From Monilinia fructicola (Eukaryota; Ascomycota; Leotiomycetes; Helotiales; Sclerotiniaceae): DNA of 64,000 bases. The notes under the pieces were generated by a model. The model saw only the letters and a program-made list of their open reading frames with translations. It was not told where the DNA came from and did not search any database. Both the position numbers and the translations under genes were made by a program. The DNA is taken from positions 1,786,501 through 1,850,500 of the forward strand of contig VICG01000001.1 of assembly GCA_008692225.1 (NCBI GenBank), read 5' to 3'. Positions within the stretch are counted from its first letter, which is position 1; each line of letters opens with the position of its first letter. Below are positions 24,468-36,588 of the stretch, in pieces.

Positions 24468-25124
24468 GTTTTGGTTGTATATATCGATTTAAGAGATAGA
24501 GAGTTGTCCATATTGGTTAAGAGTCTGAGCCCATGCGAGCATCACTTGATATGGCTGTCATTTAGCTCTCTGTATCTAGCTCTATACTTCTTGTAAAATT
24601 GTTAATATTATTATTCCGACATTCTGCTCGGCCTTCATCTATTTCTGGTGTTTTCTCAAGGGGTATATGCGATGTCTCAAGAATCTATCAAGTTTTGAAA
24701 CCGTCGCCAATACCAATCGATTTCGAGGCAAGTGTTGAATATTGGGAGGATTAATCGTCGACGCAAAGAGCGGAAAATCCAACCTCATGAATATTTGATC
24801 ATACATCCAGAGCCGACTCCAAAAAAAATCGTACTGGTAATCAACAACTTTCGAGTATGCGGCAAACATAATCATCTAATGCTGAGAGATGTGAACTCTA
24901 ATATGGTAACTGGACTTTCAGTTATCCCGTCGGATACGATATACGACACAAAATCATTACAACAGTGATTCAACATCATAAGATTCTTATGAAACAAGGA
25001 GATGAGAAAACTATCATCATCTACATCACCCAACCCAACCCAAGCTCTATCCCTATCTTCTCCATCCCCCCCTTTAGTTCCGTAAAAATCCCACCATCTC
25101 CCTCTTTCCGCAATATCACAACCA
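24468..25124. other. intergenic, no gene seen
   Basis: 3' flank of the CBM1 protein gene and 3' flank of the minus-strand exon at 25125. Short frames only. Confidence 0.45.
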
Positions 25125-25490
25125 TCACAGGGCATCGCAAACAGGCGGTGCAACATATGGTTGACCACGATGATTACACACATATGCACTAGAACACCAC
25201 TTCCCGTCCGCAAGCCGAAACACCTTATCCCAATGATACGAGTAGCACTTCAGCGGCCGATCCTCCTCAACTCTATGCCACGCGTCGCCAGCCGGATTGG
25301 GATCTTTAACATTGCGATCAATAAACACCGAGAAGACATCGCCATTGGGCATGGTTGCGGAAACACCGCTGGCTTGTCCCCAGGGATAGGAGCCGCTCCA
25401 CGGTACGCACCATGGCCGTTGGATTTCACGTGTCGAGGCCCAGGCCGGTCCATACGTCGCTGGAGGTGGAACCGCCGTTGGTACCTTGGC
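25125..25490 (-). pseudogene. orphan exon of a small Cys-containing, secreted-type protein
   Basis: A minus-strand frame runs from 25490 to the stop at 25125 with strong protein character: YGPAWASTREIQRPWCVPW, then SVFIDRNVKDPNPAGDAWH, CYSYHWDKVFRLADGKWC and AYVCNHRGQPYV. It has six Cys and many Trp and Tyr residues, as in small secreted fungal proteins. It is opened by a TAG at 25491-25493 that is also a possible 3' splice site (CATAG). I found no upstream signal peptide or clear first exon. The frame just upstream (25426-25617) is another frame without a leader. It may be the last exon of a gene whose first exon I missed, or a 5'-truncated relic. Function is unknown. Confidence 0.4.
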
Positions 25491-25493
25491 CTA

Positions 25494-26596
25494 TGCCGCT
25501 GTCGGCCAAGACTAGGTTTTCGTCGGGTGTTCTTTGTGCGTGTGAGTTGGGTATGGAGAGAAACTCAACATCTTTGTGGGTGTTATAAAACTCGACGGAG
25601 ATGCGATTGTCTTTCAAAATCCTTCTGCTTGCTGGGAGAAGAATGCTGGCGCTATTCTCTTATTTTGGCTTTTGAGCTCTGAGGTGATTGCAATTTGTTG
25701 ACTAATTACATTAACCCAGATGATAGTCCTTCTCTTCATATAATGCCCTTCCCACTAACCCTATGTATCATACAACAAGCTACGAACTTTCGAGAAACGC
25801 CCAGTCAAATTTAGGCCAGTCGAACACGTCGAAATCGTCAAATCAAGCGAAGCATCTCTCAATACACGACAAAATGCCATCGGGGATTGCCAACATGGTA
25901 CAATTTTTAACTATCAAATGTCCCCGCAATATATCAATTCCTACAGCCAGCTTATATCAGAGGCTTAAACACCACGCGTGGCTCAGCTCATCTGATGCAT
26001 AGTTTAGCATGATGACAGCAGGTTCCTATTGGATCAATCATTACATGATCCCAAAGATACATTAGCCACGTTATTCGGCCAAGTTGAGCTAGCTAAGCCC
26101 ATTTTCGCCGTCCTCTCAAGATGCTGTTGATTATTTAAAGATCTGACAGGTTCAGAAAAGGACTTTCACGTGGCAAAGTCAGTTCTTGGAGTAGTCAGAT
26201 GTAATGACGCAGTTTATCCTGCTTAAGAAACTTAGAGTTCTTATGCCAATAAGTTGATCACGTCAGTCTCAGGCCAATCGAAAAAGCCCACTGTAAACAT
26301 GCATTCAGAACGCTATATTCCGGCATGATTTAACACTGAAGACAGCATATCATGGCGTTCATGCTTGGCAGAGAGGAATCTGTGTAGCTGCAAAGAGTAT
26401 GATCATCTGACTTAAATTATAGCAGGTTTGTGGATATATCGATCTGTTCAGCTCGCTTGGGATACCAACAATCGTATAAAGCCAAGCGAAACCAAATTAA
26501 ACTAGACCTCGAAACAAACCCACCTTGCATTGACAACCGTTACTGGGTACGATAAACTACCACGAGATTCTGTTCCACCCCTCAAACGAACAGTTC
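25494..26596. other. intergenic, no gene seen
   Basis: Spacer between the orphan exon and the NPP1 pseudogene. Only short frames without recognisable content. Confidence 0.45.
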
Positions 26597-27502
26597 ATGA
26601 CGCATTCAAGATCAAGACCTATGGTCATCATGCTGCTCTTCGCACTTCCAAAACTCGGTTTACTTGCTACTTTCCTCGGTTGCTGCACGGCCAACCTGCT
26701 TACACCTTTTCCAATCTCCGCTACTGAAGGTGCTTTAAGATTTCAGCCAATCCTCGATTTCGGCATAGACAGTTGCTACTAAACAGCAGCCATCGATGTC
26801 ACTGGACGCGTGAATAATGGTCTCGAAGCAGATAGAAGAGAGGAAATATTCGAGTGTCGTGACGCATCCCGACTCGACCATAGTCAGACTTACGTCCGCC
26901 AGCGTTGCAACCATGGATGGTGTGCGTATCATTACGGCTACTATTTCGAGAAAGATGCTGGCTACTGGTCAAGAGGTGGAAGCGGTGGTTCTGGATGGGT
27001 AGAAAGCTACAAGCACAGTCGGGAGCATATCGTCGTTTGGACGCTAAACGATAACATTTTCTATGTTTCGTGGTCTGTCCATGGTAATTAAATAACTGAA
27101 CACCAATCGACAATTCGATTCGAAGGCACTCATCCTAAGATAGTGTACGGCCGGAACGGAGGAATGACTGCTCTCTCCTTTCGCAAAGCGAATGAGAAAG
27201 ATGACTTTATCAAGAATGTCCATGGAAAATGGGTCCAGCCCCCACTAATTTCCTTGGAGAGAATGGATTGCGATATCAATCGCAAGCTTTTGAACGAGAA
27301 CTGGGGAATAGATTTGAAAAAAAAAAAAGAGCGGTTCCCCTTCAGTCTGAATGAAGCCATGCCTCGGAAGCTATCAATAACGAATACATTGATCCCTGGA
27401 ACTAACCAAGATACTAATGCCGATTTTGAGCACAGAAATCGGATGTTAGATAGAGTACTAATAACAATTAGAATGCAAAGGAATAGAGAACAAGGGGGCT
27501 AG
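26597..27502 (+). pseudogene. NPP1-domain (necrosis- and ethylene-inducing-like protein) pseudogene
   Basis: Remnant of a secreted NPP1/NLP-family gene. All parts lie in one frame from 26597 to 27502. There is a hydrophobic leader with alternative Met starts at 26597 and 26621, a segment with RFQPILDFGIDSCY, a Cys-containing middle with NHGWCAYHYGYYFEKD, then EHIVVW, and a C-terminal part with FEGTHPKIVY. Two in-frame TAA codons interrupt it, at 26780-26782 and 27089-27091. The signature heptapeptide of the family, normally GHRHDWE, is degenerate here: only the central His and the final Glu of that block are kept. An A-run at 27318-27329 encodes Lys and is unusual. With two stops and a damaged signature it is very unlikely to yield an active protein. 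The stop-preserving frame suggests recent loss. Family assignment rests on the pattern, not a search. Confidence 0.75.
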
Positions 27503-30500
27503 GAACAAGATTTGTAGAATGGGTTTAATCAAAATCAGCGCTTCTTTGAATACATGCTTCAACGGTACTGAAGTATTATCATGAAAGGGCTTATATAATT
27601 TGTTACTCCAGTACAAAAACCACAATTCATCTCATGAAATCATTTGAATCAGATAAATAAAATCGCATGAAACAAGTACAATATGCGGCAGTAATGAAGG
27701 ATTCCAAACTTCACCCTATTCTCATTTTGATTTGAAGAGGATCGGTTCCTTCAGCTTGAAGGATGGGATAGGATGCAATGGACGGAAATTCACAAGTATA
27801 AGCAGATGGTTAGGATAGGAGCTTCGAGACGCTGGCCGTGATTGACCAAGGATATGATTTCCCAAATGGCTTTCGAGATATTTAAATGCTAGCGACGATT
27901 CGATATATACTGCTGTAGCCAGGGCAGCACTTGATAAGGTTGGTCCATCTAGACTTGATGATTGTTGTGCTGTTGTTACGTTGATTTAATATTTGTTTTT
28001 CATTCGTTCTGGAATGACTGGGGAACATGAATGTCGCAAGATCACTCTATTGGAGGCATACACTGATATACGATAGAGAAATGTCTGAAAGCTCAAGGCC
28101 GGTCTCCATTGCAGGTTTTCCGCAGCCAAACTGTCTTCATGCCAGCAAACACAAATCCAGGGCAAGGGCAGGATTAGCTCAGACTGTGTTTCTCGACATG
28201 TCGCTGCGTTAATGGCCAAGAGTTTGGGTGCCACTTCGCACATGTACACCAGGATTACTAAGTAGCATCGGGTGCGGTAAGATGTAGTAAGATGGGTGGC
28301 TTGCGCATGGCGATCTTCGAGAATAATGACTAATAACTATATCTACTGTACGAGTTGACTTTATCCCCTAGAGCCCCTAGAATTCTAAGAATGAACACAC
28401 ATGAGATGATCAGTGTACAGTATATACAGTATCATAAATGATTTGATCTAATTGGCTATTTAGTATTAAAATAGTTCTCAAAGATGCTTATAAATGTATA
28501 TTATATCTTATGTTATTCGTATATCAATGTCCGGACTGCTGAGCAAATCTCTAACCAGGAACGTTTTGTATTACTGACATACAGTCAGATTGTCAGCCTC
28601 CGAGCAGGGTATTTTCCTCTAGTAATGAACAAACAAACAAACACACACACACATGTGCATACAGGCCAAGAAGCGCGCGCATAGGTGCGGATACTAATAA
28701 GTAGTAAGTACGGTCGGTCGGTAATGGCAGCATCATTTTGACTGACTATTAGCATAGTATGTATACAGTTGAACATTAATACAAAACATCATTTGGCTTT
28801 GTTCAAGAGATTTTGATTATTTTGATCAGTGACTGTGAATCTGTGATGAACGTGAAAATCAAATCATGGTTACCTGTCGATCATTTTCCCCTTAATTCAC
28901 GTGTTTACCGAAGATGCCGAATCGGGGGTCGTACCCAATACAATCCCACTCGCTACAAACTAATCTTACAACAAACACTTTCCTCTTCTTCTTCTTCTTC
29001 TCGATCATAAGTTATCATCATCAACAAACGTAATAAGACCTTACCTTCTTACCATTTATTTGATAAATTGAAAGAATTACATGTCAAAATACTGTATGAC
29101 AGATCTAAAAACGTCAAATATTGAATTAGCAGCTTATTACTGAACAAGATTTATAAACAAATCATCTATTCAATGACGTTCATATCGATCTAACCTTACG
29201 TATCTATCTATCTCCAGCTACGTCGGGTACTCTGTACTCCGCACATATAGATGGATATCTACAGTACTCGATTATACAGTAATTACCATCTTCCGTGTGA
29301 GTGGATATGCGACAATACGATCAAGAATTCAAGGTTTGCACCCCAAGGGTTTGATGTAATATTATTGCCGTATTATTTTACTACAGTCTACAGTACATAC
29401 TACATACAGTATTGCATTCTGCGTTATCATCCCAGGAAACTCTAAATCTCGAGAACTTTCAAAGGAAAAGTATTTTCTACGAGTACGGAGTACAGGGGTT
29501 CTCATTTCATTCGCATTCTCCAAGCCGCCCCCATTCAGTATGTGTCCCTTGATCCAATCATGTCAAATTGGGTTCTGGAATGACTGTACTGAGCTGCGCC
29601 TTGTAGAGGGAGGATTGCATTTACATAATTATCTCATCGCAGAATCTTTGGCTTTCTGCCAACTCAAGCGCTGAGATGGATCTTTTAGTAAAGGATACAG
29701 GACCTAGGTAATTACTGTAAATCGACTAAAGCCGACTTTGTCAAACTAGTTTACCCAAAACAACGGCACTGGACTGCTCACTGCTCAGTCTATGGAGTAT
29801 AGAACTAGTGAAGGGAACCTTGGAAAGGCCGGTTATCCGTTGAATACTCCGTAGATAGATGATTTAGCTTGTCCACTTTTACGCGTGTATTCCTTCTCGC
29901 AGCCTTCTACTTTTACAGTTTAGCATTCCATACCTGTTACCTACCTGCTCGAAACCAACGATTTTTCCCTTGCGTTAAAGAGGGTTACCCGAGAAATGAC
30001 CGGAGGACAACCAAGTGATGACAACTAGCAATACCCGCGGGCCTACCCTGCGTATATATCTATCATCTTTGCCTACAGAGTACATTGGCCGCCGTTCTTA
30101 CATACCCACAGAACTGTACGGACTAGGTAGTCTTTTCTACTGTATCTCTATCTTCCACACAAGGCTGTGAAGTATATATAGTCCTATGGGTATAACAACA
30201 TCAATCACCGCACTACTTTCGTTGCATCGGCTCATAAGGTCAGGGTCAAAGCACGAGGATTCTTTCCAAGCATCTATTTCATTGGTACCAGGTACTCGTA
30301 CTCCATATACTTGAACGACTAGCTCATTGACTTGTCGAATCAAATGAAAGTTACCAATTAGTCGGAAATCCTCCTGTAAGTGACCGTTCTTGACTTCCCT
30401 GTAGATCTCCCGCACCAATTCACTAAAGAATACGACTCCGTACAAAGATACCAAGTCGTCTTTTCAACTAATAAGGTAGAAAAAGGGTTGTTGACCTGCG

Positions 30501-30805
30501 TCATACAGGCATATAAACCGACCGAGCCACTGCTCAGTGCTAACCTCTTTCCTGATTTTTAGTTTTGGTTTTAGTTTTGGCTTTAGTTTTGGCTTGGGCC
30601 TTTTTTGATACAAAACATCATCTTCTTCCGACAACTGCAAAGAGAGTTTTGCATTTAATTTATTTTTTAATATACTTTCATACATCTCCGCCCGTTTTAA
30701 GATTTAATACTCTCTACTTGCTCTCTCAGATAACCTGGAATCTCTTGATCTGATTTCGAATTTCATAACTCTTGAGTATCTTGCCTATCTAGGTAACAAG
30801 GCAAT
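27503..30805. other. large intergenic region, AT-rich, no gene seen
   Basis: About 3.3 kb with short frames only. Includes an ACACAC tract near 28640, a TTC run near 28985 and several TACGGAGTA-like 9-mers (near 29496, 29849 and 30435). A TTTTAGTTTTGG-type repeat lies at about 30557-30595. The lysophospholipase promoter is at its right end. Confidence 0.5.
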
Positions 30806-32819
30806 ATGAAAGGCTTCGGAGCTATCGTTGCATCTGTTGCACTCTCTTCATTATGTGATGGTATGTATATCTTTTTGATGACGTGTTGGCTTCAGATTTA
30901 ATTGAATCGATTGTAGCTCGTCAATTGGTTGTACCTCGAGAGCAATCTCCCAAAATCATTGCTGCTGAAGTATTGGCTGCGCCTATGGTAGCTGTAAAGC
31001 GTGCACTGCCAGACTCACCAACAGGAAGCTACACACCAGGGGCCGTAGACTGCCCCAGTACGAGACCGAGAATCAGAGAAGCCAGTGAGCTATCTGCCAA
31101 TGAAACGTCATGGCTTGAGTTAAGAAGAAATAATACCATTCAGCCCATGATCAGTTTCCTCGAAAGGATGAACATTTCTGGATTCGATGCGACTGCATAT
31201 ATCAACAAAGTTTCAGGCAATGCATCCACTTTGCCAAATATCGGTATAGCCATTTCTGGAGGAGGTTATCGTGCATTGATGAATGGTGCTGGATTTGTCG
31301 CTGCCGCCGATAATCGAACATCAAATTCCACAAATACGGGTCAGATTGGAGGTCTTTTACAAGCTACAACTTACCTTGCAGGTCTTTCTGGTGGTGGATG
31401 GCTAGTGGGCTCGATTTACACCAATAACTTTAGCACTGTTGAAAGTTTACGAGATGGTTCTAATGTGTGGAATTTTGACAATTCTATCTTCGAAGGACCC
31501 AACGATGACGGACTTCAGATTTTGAGTACTGCTGATTACTATAGCACCATTGAGTCGCAGGTCAAGGGGAAAGCAAATGCCGGGCTTGATTTCAACACTT
31601 CTATTACCGATTATTGGGGACGCGCATTATCATTTCAACTCGTTAATGCTACGGATGGTGGACCAGCTTATACTTTCTCGTCAATCGCACTGGAAGATAA
31701 CTTTGCAAATGGTGATATTCCAATGCCGTTCCTTGTTGCAGATGGTCGTTCGCCATACACCGAGATTGTATCTCTCAACTCTACCGTGTACGAGTTTAAC
31801 CCCTTTGAGCTTGGTTCCTGGGATCCTTCGACATATGCATTTGCACCTCTTCGCTATATTGGTTCAAATTTCACTGGAGGTACCATTCCTAATGGCCAAC
31901 AATGCGTTCGTGGTTTTGATCAGGTTGGCTATGTAATGGGCACTTCATCCACACTATTCAACCAATTCTTGATTCAAGCCAACTCCAGCGGACTTCCAAC
32001 AATTATCACCAATGCGTTCAGCACGATTCTCGATAAAATAGGATTTACTAACAATGATATTGCGCAATATCAACCCCAACCCCTTTTATGGATTCAACAA
32101 CGACACCAACCGTAATGCCCAATCTACACAGCTAGATTTGGTCGACGGTGGTGAGGATGGCCAGAACATCCCTCTTTACCCTCTTATCCAGCCTATCCGT
32201 GGAGTGGATGTAATTTTTGCCATTGATTCTTCGGCAGACACCACCTATGGCTGGCCGAATGGAACTTCTCTCGTTGCAACCTACGAACGTTCCCTGAATG
32301 ATACCATCGGGAATGGGACAGTATTCCCTGCAGTCCCCGGCCAGAACACTTTTGTCAATCTTGGTCTCAACAAACGCCCCAGTTTCTTTGGCTGTGACGC
32401 CTCAAATTCCACAGGACCAACACCTTTAGTTGTTTACATCCCGAACGCCCCTTATATCACTCATTCCAACGTATCCACATTTGACCCATCCTACAACAAT
32501 ACTCAACGCAATCTCATCATTGAAAATGGTTACGATGTCGCTACCATGGGTAATTCTACCCTCGATCCAGAAATGGCCAACATGTGTCGCCTGTGCCATT
32601 ATTTCTCGTTCACTCACAAAAACGAATACTAGCGTTCCAGATGCATGCACTACTTGTTTCAACAGGTACTGCTGGAACGGTACCGTGGATACTAGCGATG
32701 TTACCTACGCACCTAACTACATTCTCGGAGAGATTTCAGCTGGCGTCGCTGTCGGGGGAAGCAAATTCATGAGTATTGTAGCGGCTGCTACTGTCGCTGC
32801 TTTCGTTGCATTTGCATAA
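30806..32819 (+). CDS. secreted/GPI-anchored lysophospholipase (phospholipase B)
   Basis: Fungal PLB-type lysophospholipase that hydrolyses fatty-acyl esters of (lyso)phospholipids at the cell surface or outside the cell. Exon 1 (30806-30860) encodes a signal peptide, [18 protein letters not shown]. Exon 2 starts at 30917 after a GTATGT...TTGTAG intron. Catalytic signatures: GLSGGGW at about residue 185 (the Ser nucleophile in GxSGG), an upstream GGGYRA oxyanion segment, and the Asp motif [13 protein letters not shown] at about 435. There are many N-x-S/T sites and late [13 protein letters not shown]. The C-terminus is hydrophobic (about 25 residues after GGSK), as for GPI attachment. The length of about 651 aa is normal. 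Two single-base insertions break the frame: an extra C in the run 32074-32077 and an extra A in 32571-32573. Removing them gives unbroken family sequence, so sequencing error or a recent loss is likely. Confidence 0.9.
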
Positions 32820-34773
32820 CTGAAGAAAACACGACTCAGGATGATAATGGAAGTTGCAAAAAATGGATAGTTTCAATGTTTTTTTTTATATATAACGATA
32901 TTCTAATGAGGGATTACGGCGTGACGATTGCATTAAAGGTGGATCATCTTGACGACATGTATATTAGTACTAGTTTTTAGAAGATGATTAGAGCGTATCT
33001 GCCAACTCAGATACGTTAGATATGAAGAAATAGAGCAGTGCATTTACACGATTTCATGAGTTGCTTATTATCTGTCGAAAGTTGTGTATGAAATGGATCA
33101 GATCATCCAATTGATATCAAATCCAGGAAACTTCTTTTGTGCATTCGAAATGGCAAGCAGTCTCCAGCTTAGATGTACAATCCTCAAGTCATACATTAGT
33201 CGATTGATTGATGTTTTCGATTTATATCAAATATAGCATTCGGCATTCAGTATTCCAAAATTCCAATCTAGAACGGCCATCAGGACATGAAATGTGATGA
33301 TCTAGATTCCAGCTAACTTTTGACTTTTCTTTACCAATCTATGGTAGAAATGGATACCCGAGGTAGTCCTCCACCTCCCAAAAAGCTTCCCACATTTGAA
33401 ATTCACTTTCCAGCACACTTTGACTCGAACCTCATTACTCTTCTCTTGCCTGATATGCAAGTCACATATCTGGGGTCAGCCTTTTCTTTTCGAAAGATAC
33501 CATCGGTGAGACGTTTGACTAAATGTACAGTGGGGGTTCTGACTTGAAGCTCAATCAACCACATATGCAAGTCCTGTCTTCGTATGCTCAATATCAGGGT
33601 CTTCCTTGATCTTCCGGAACAGCCTCGCGAGCAACTTGGCCATATTATCACCCTCGGAAGCAGAAGTCCATCCGGAAGATCTATTTAAAACTTGACCTTA
33701 GACTACAAGCCCTCCTTAGGAGACATGATAATAATCTTGCGTTTCTGCGAAGAGATATTCTGGTGCGGCAATTCACCCTAGAGTACCACTTTCAAGGCAA
33801 TATGCCACATAATTGCAGAATCTCCCTAACTCCTGTTGTAGCGTGTATTTTATGCATATAGTGGTAAAAGCTTTGAAACGTTGACATTGAAAAGCTTTCG
33901 GAATACTATATTAGTTTCAAAATAGCTTCAACTGCTATATTAACTTTAAAATACTAGTATGACATTCTTAATCCCACCTCGACTCTTCAATTTCACTTCA
34001 CTTTGATATCATCAACTTCACTTTAACACTATCAACTTCTCTTCAATACTATCGATATCATCATCATTGTATCGAGAGTGAATTATTCCATTCATTAAAG
34101 GAAATCATTCCATCCATTAACGGAAGTTATTCCCATTCGTCGAAGAATTGCTTTTGCTACTTCGCTGTCGCCCCCTTATTCTCTAGTAGCGTACTAACCA
34201 CTTTAGATCCTGAAGAGCCTCAATACATAATAACAACGACATCGATGATACTGTAAACTTGTGATATATCCGAATATGCTTGCGTAAGGCTATGCGTTTA
34301 AACAAGCTCGGATTCCGTAACTTGCTTAAATAAGCCTAGCTTGTTATGCTACCTAGGTAAGATCAACAGGCCAAGCTCAAAAGAGAAATGTGGATTCTTA
34401 ATGCTGATAACTCTTATTCGCATAACTACTTGATGCCATTTATGCAAAACCTAACGAATCGCCATATTATATATAGCAATATGTCATATTGGACATATGG
34501 CATATTGTCATAAAAGTGCTACTCTTGGGTCCCTAGGTCATCCAAAGAAGACTGGAAACGAACTTCAACAATACTCGGCTATGGCCAAGAAAATTCGCTT
34601 AGCACTTTGAGTTACAGTACCTGTCTATTAGCTACCCAGGTACTTGAGGATATGAATGAATGAATGAATGGCCATGGTACGATATACGATGTTGAAATTA
34701 TTGAAATTGTTGAGATTTCGATGTTTGGGTGCAACGGAAAAAGCAATAATGCATGCAGAAACCCAGTCCTGCA
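32820..34773. other. intergenic, no gene seen
   Basis: About 1.95 kb. A T-run lies at 32879-32887. AT content rises towards the right. Short frames only. Confidence 0.45.
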
Positions 34774-34828
34774 CGGTATGTAAGCGGTATGTAAGTGGTA
34801 TGTAAGCGGTATGTAAGCGGTATGTAGG
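34774..34828. repeat. 11-bp tandem repeat, about 5 copies
   Basis: The unit CGGTATGTAAG is repeated about five times, with one T for C change in one copy (TGGTATGTAAG) and a degenerate last copy. Confidence 0.85.
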
Positions 34829-35049
34829 TCGGATGAACATCCATTTAAGCTTATGTAGACCTGTAAAGCACATTTTTTTAAAAAAAAAGGTTGATTGCAA
34901 AACGTTATACACATCCACCTAACGTTTTATCGAATTCGTAATTTTATACAGATTTATAATTTTGTAAATTAAATCTTAACCATTTTCAAACCGTTTTCAA
35001 AAATGTTTTAAAAAACGTTTTATAAACGTTAAGGATCTAATAAAGGATA

Positions 35050-35370
35050 TTTAAAGAAATATAATAATATATAATAATATATAATAATATAATAATATAA
35101 TAATATAATAATATAATAATATAATAATAATAATAATATAATAATATAATAATATAATAATATAATAATATAATAATATAATAATATAATAATAATATAA
35201 TAATAATAATAATATAATAATATAATAATATAATAATAATAATATAATAAATATAATAATAATAATAATATAATAATATAATAAATATATAATAATAATA
35301 TATAATATAATAATATAATAATATAATAATATAATAATATAATAATATAATAATATATAATAATATTTAA
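35050..35370. repeat. (ATA)n-type trinucleotide-rich array
   Basis: About 320 bases of almost pure ATA/ATAATA with occasional two-base slips, at the left edge of the AT-rich island. It produces long spurious frames of Tyr, Ile and Leu. Confidence 0.9.
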
Positions 35371-35413
35371 TATTTAAATAAATAAAGAAAAGTAAATTCA
35401 AATACAAATATAT

Positions 35414-35650
35414 TATAATGGTCGTTACGAAAGGAGTCGGCGACGATGGAGCCGATATGGCAGAAAACGTGGATCATGGTAAAGCTGATCTTCATTGAAA
35501 CTAACTAATACTCTCTACCTAGGTACTTATAGCTATGCTATCTAAGCCGCTTTTGCCAACAACGTTGGCTACGCTGGCGACGTTGTTCCTATTGACACGC
35601 CAAGGCTGTCAGCTCTGTCGTCGCCGACTTCTTCCGTAATGACTATCATA
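35414..35650. mobile_element. 237-bp MITE-like element with about 33-bp terminal inverted repeats
   Basis: Left end (35414-35446) reads TATAATGGTCGTTACG... GTCGGCGACGA. Right end (35618-35650), reverse-complemented, reads TATGATAGTCATTACG... GTCGGCGACGA. The two agree over about 33 bases with about five mismatches, all A/G transitions. There is no coding frame inside. A small internal hairpin (AACAACGT...ACGTTGTT, about 35556-35588) is present. The transition-only mismatches fit repeat-induced point mutation. A clear target-site duplication was not identified. Confidence 0.65.
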
Positions 35651-35734
35651 CGATATCCTTAATGTGTCGATAAGAGCGATATTACTAGCGTAGTCAACGT
35701 TATTAGTAGAAGCGGTATAGTTAGTATAGCTATA

Positions 35735-36586
35735 AGTCGCCTACCCTACTTCTCGCCACCCCCCCCATTTGGCCATCATTTCACACCAAAAACGGCCATT
35801 TTAACGTATTAATAACTTCTTAAATAATTAATATAATCAATTAAGATTCTTAATAATAAATTAATATATATTAATTAATACATTTTGAAGATCTTGTATT
35901 TTTTGCGAATTTTTTTATAAAGAGTAATAAAAGATTATAAAAAATTAAAAATTCTAATTTTAGATTTGTATGTAAATCCTATACAAAATCAAAATCTTTA
36001 AAAAGAAAATTATATTTATTTAATAAAAATAGCTAAAAATAATCTAAAAAAATTTAAAGAATCTTAAAATCTAATCTTAATCGAATATGTTTATTTTAAT
36101 AATATATTATTATTTAATAATAAATGTTTAATATAGATTCTTAGATTTTAACGAATAAAATTTTACATAAAAAATTTATAATTTCAATTTATTTAATAGT
36201 TATAAATTATTATATATATTTTAAATAGCTTATTTACTATATATTATTAAACAGATTTTATAAAAATTTATAGATTATTTTTAATTATTTTTGTTTAGAA
36301 ATTATAAATATTTATTTCAAAGTTTCAATTTTGTATGTGATTTCTATACAAATCCAAAACCGAAAATTTTAATTTTCTATAATCTTTTATTACTCTTTGT
36401 AGAAAACTCGCGCAAAAATTTAAGATTTTCAGAATCTATTAATAATTATATATAAAAGCTTTAGTTAAAATTTAAAAAATATATATTTTATTTTTCGTAG
36501 AGTTATAATATACGTTAAAATGGCCGTTTTTGGTGTGAAATGCTGGCTAAATGGGGGGGGGGTGGCGAGAAGTAGAGTAGGCGACT
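35735..36586. mobile_element. 852-bp foldback element flanked by TA (Tc1/mariner-like TSD)
   Basis: Both ends begin AGTCGCCTAC and are flanked by TA (35733-35734 and 36587-36588). The outer about 75 bases are near-identical inverted copies, including TCACACCAAAAACGGCCATT. Farther in the arms keep matching at equal distance from the ends: AAAGAGTAATAAAAGATTAT at 184 bases from the left end and 188 from the right, and AAAAATAATCT at about 300 and 304. The arms therefore span at least 310 bases with a short centre. A C-run (8) at the left pairs with a G-run (10) at the right. There is no transposase frame; the interior is extremely AT-rich. Probably a non-autonomous element moved by a mariner-type transposase, later degraded. 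Confidence 0.8.
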
Positions 36587-36588
36587 TA

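Noticed and set aside
26774..26786. CTACTAAACAG at the first NPP1 stop read as a branch point and splice acceptor
   Set aside because: The branch A would be only a few bases from the AG and no matching donor keeps the frame, so an in-frame stop is the simpler reading.
35051..35407. 118-codon minus-strand frame rich in Ile, Leu and Tyr
   Set aside because: Translation of the ATA array.
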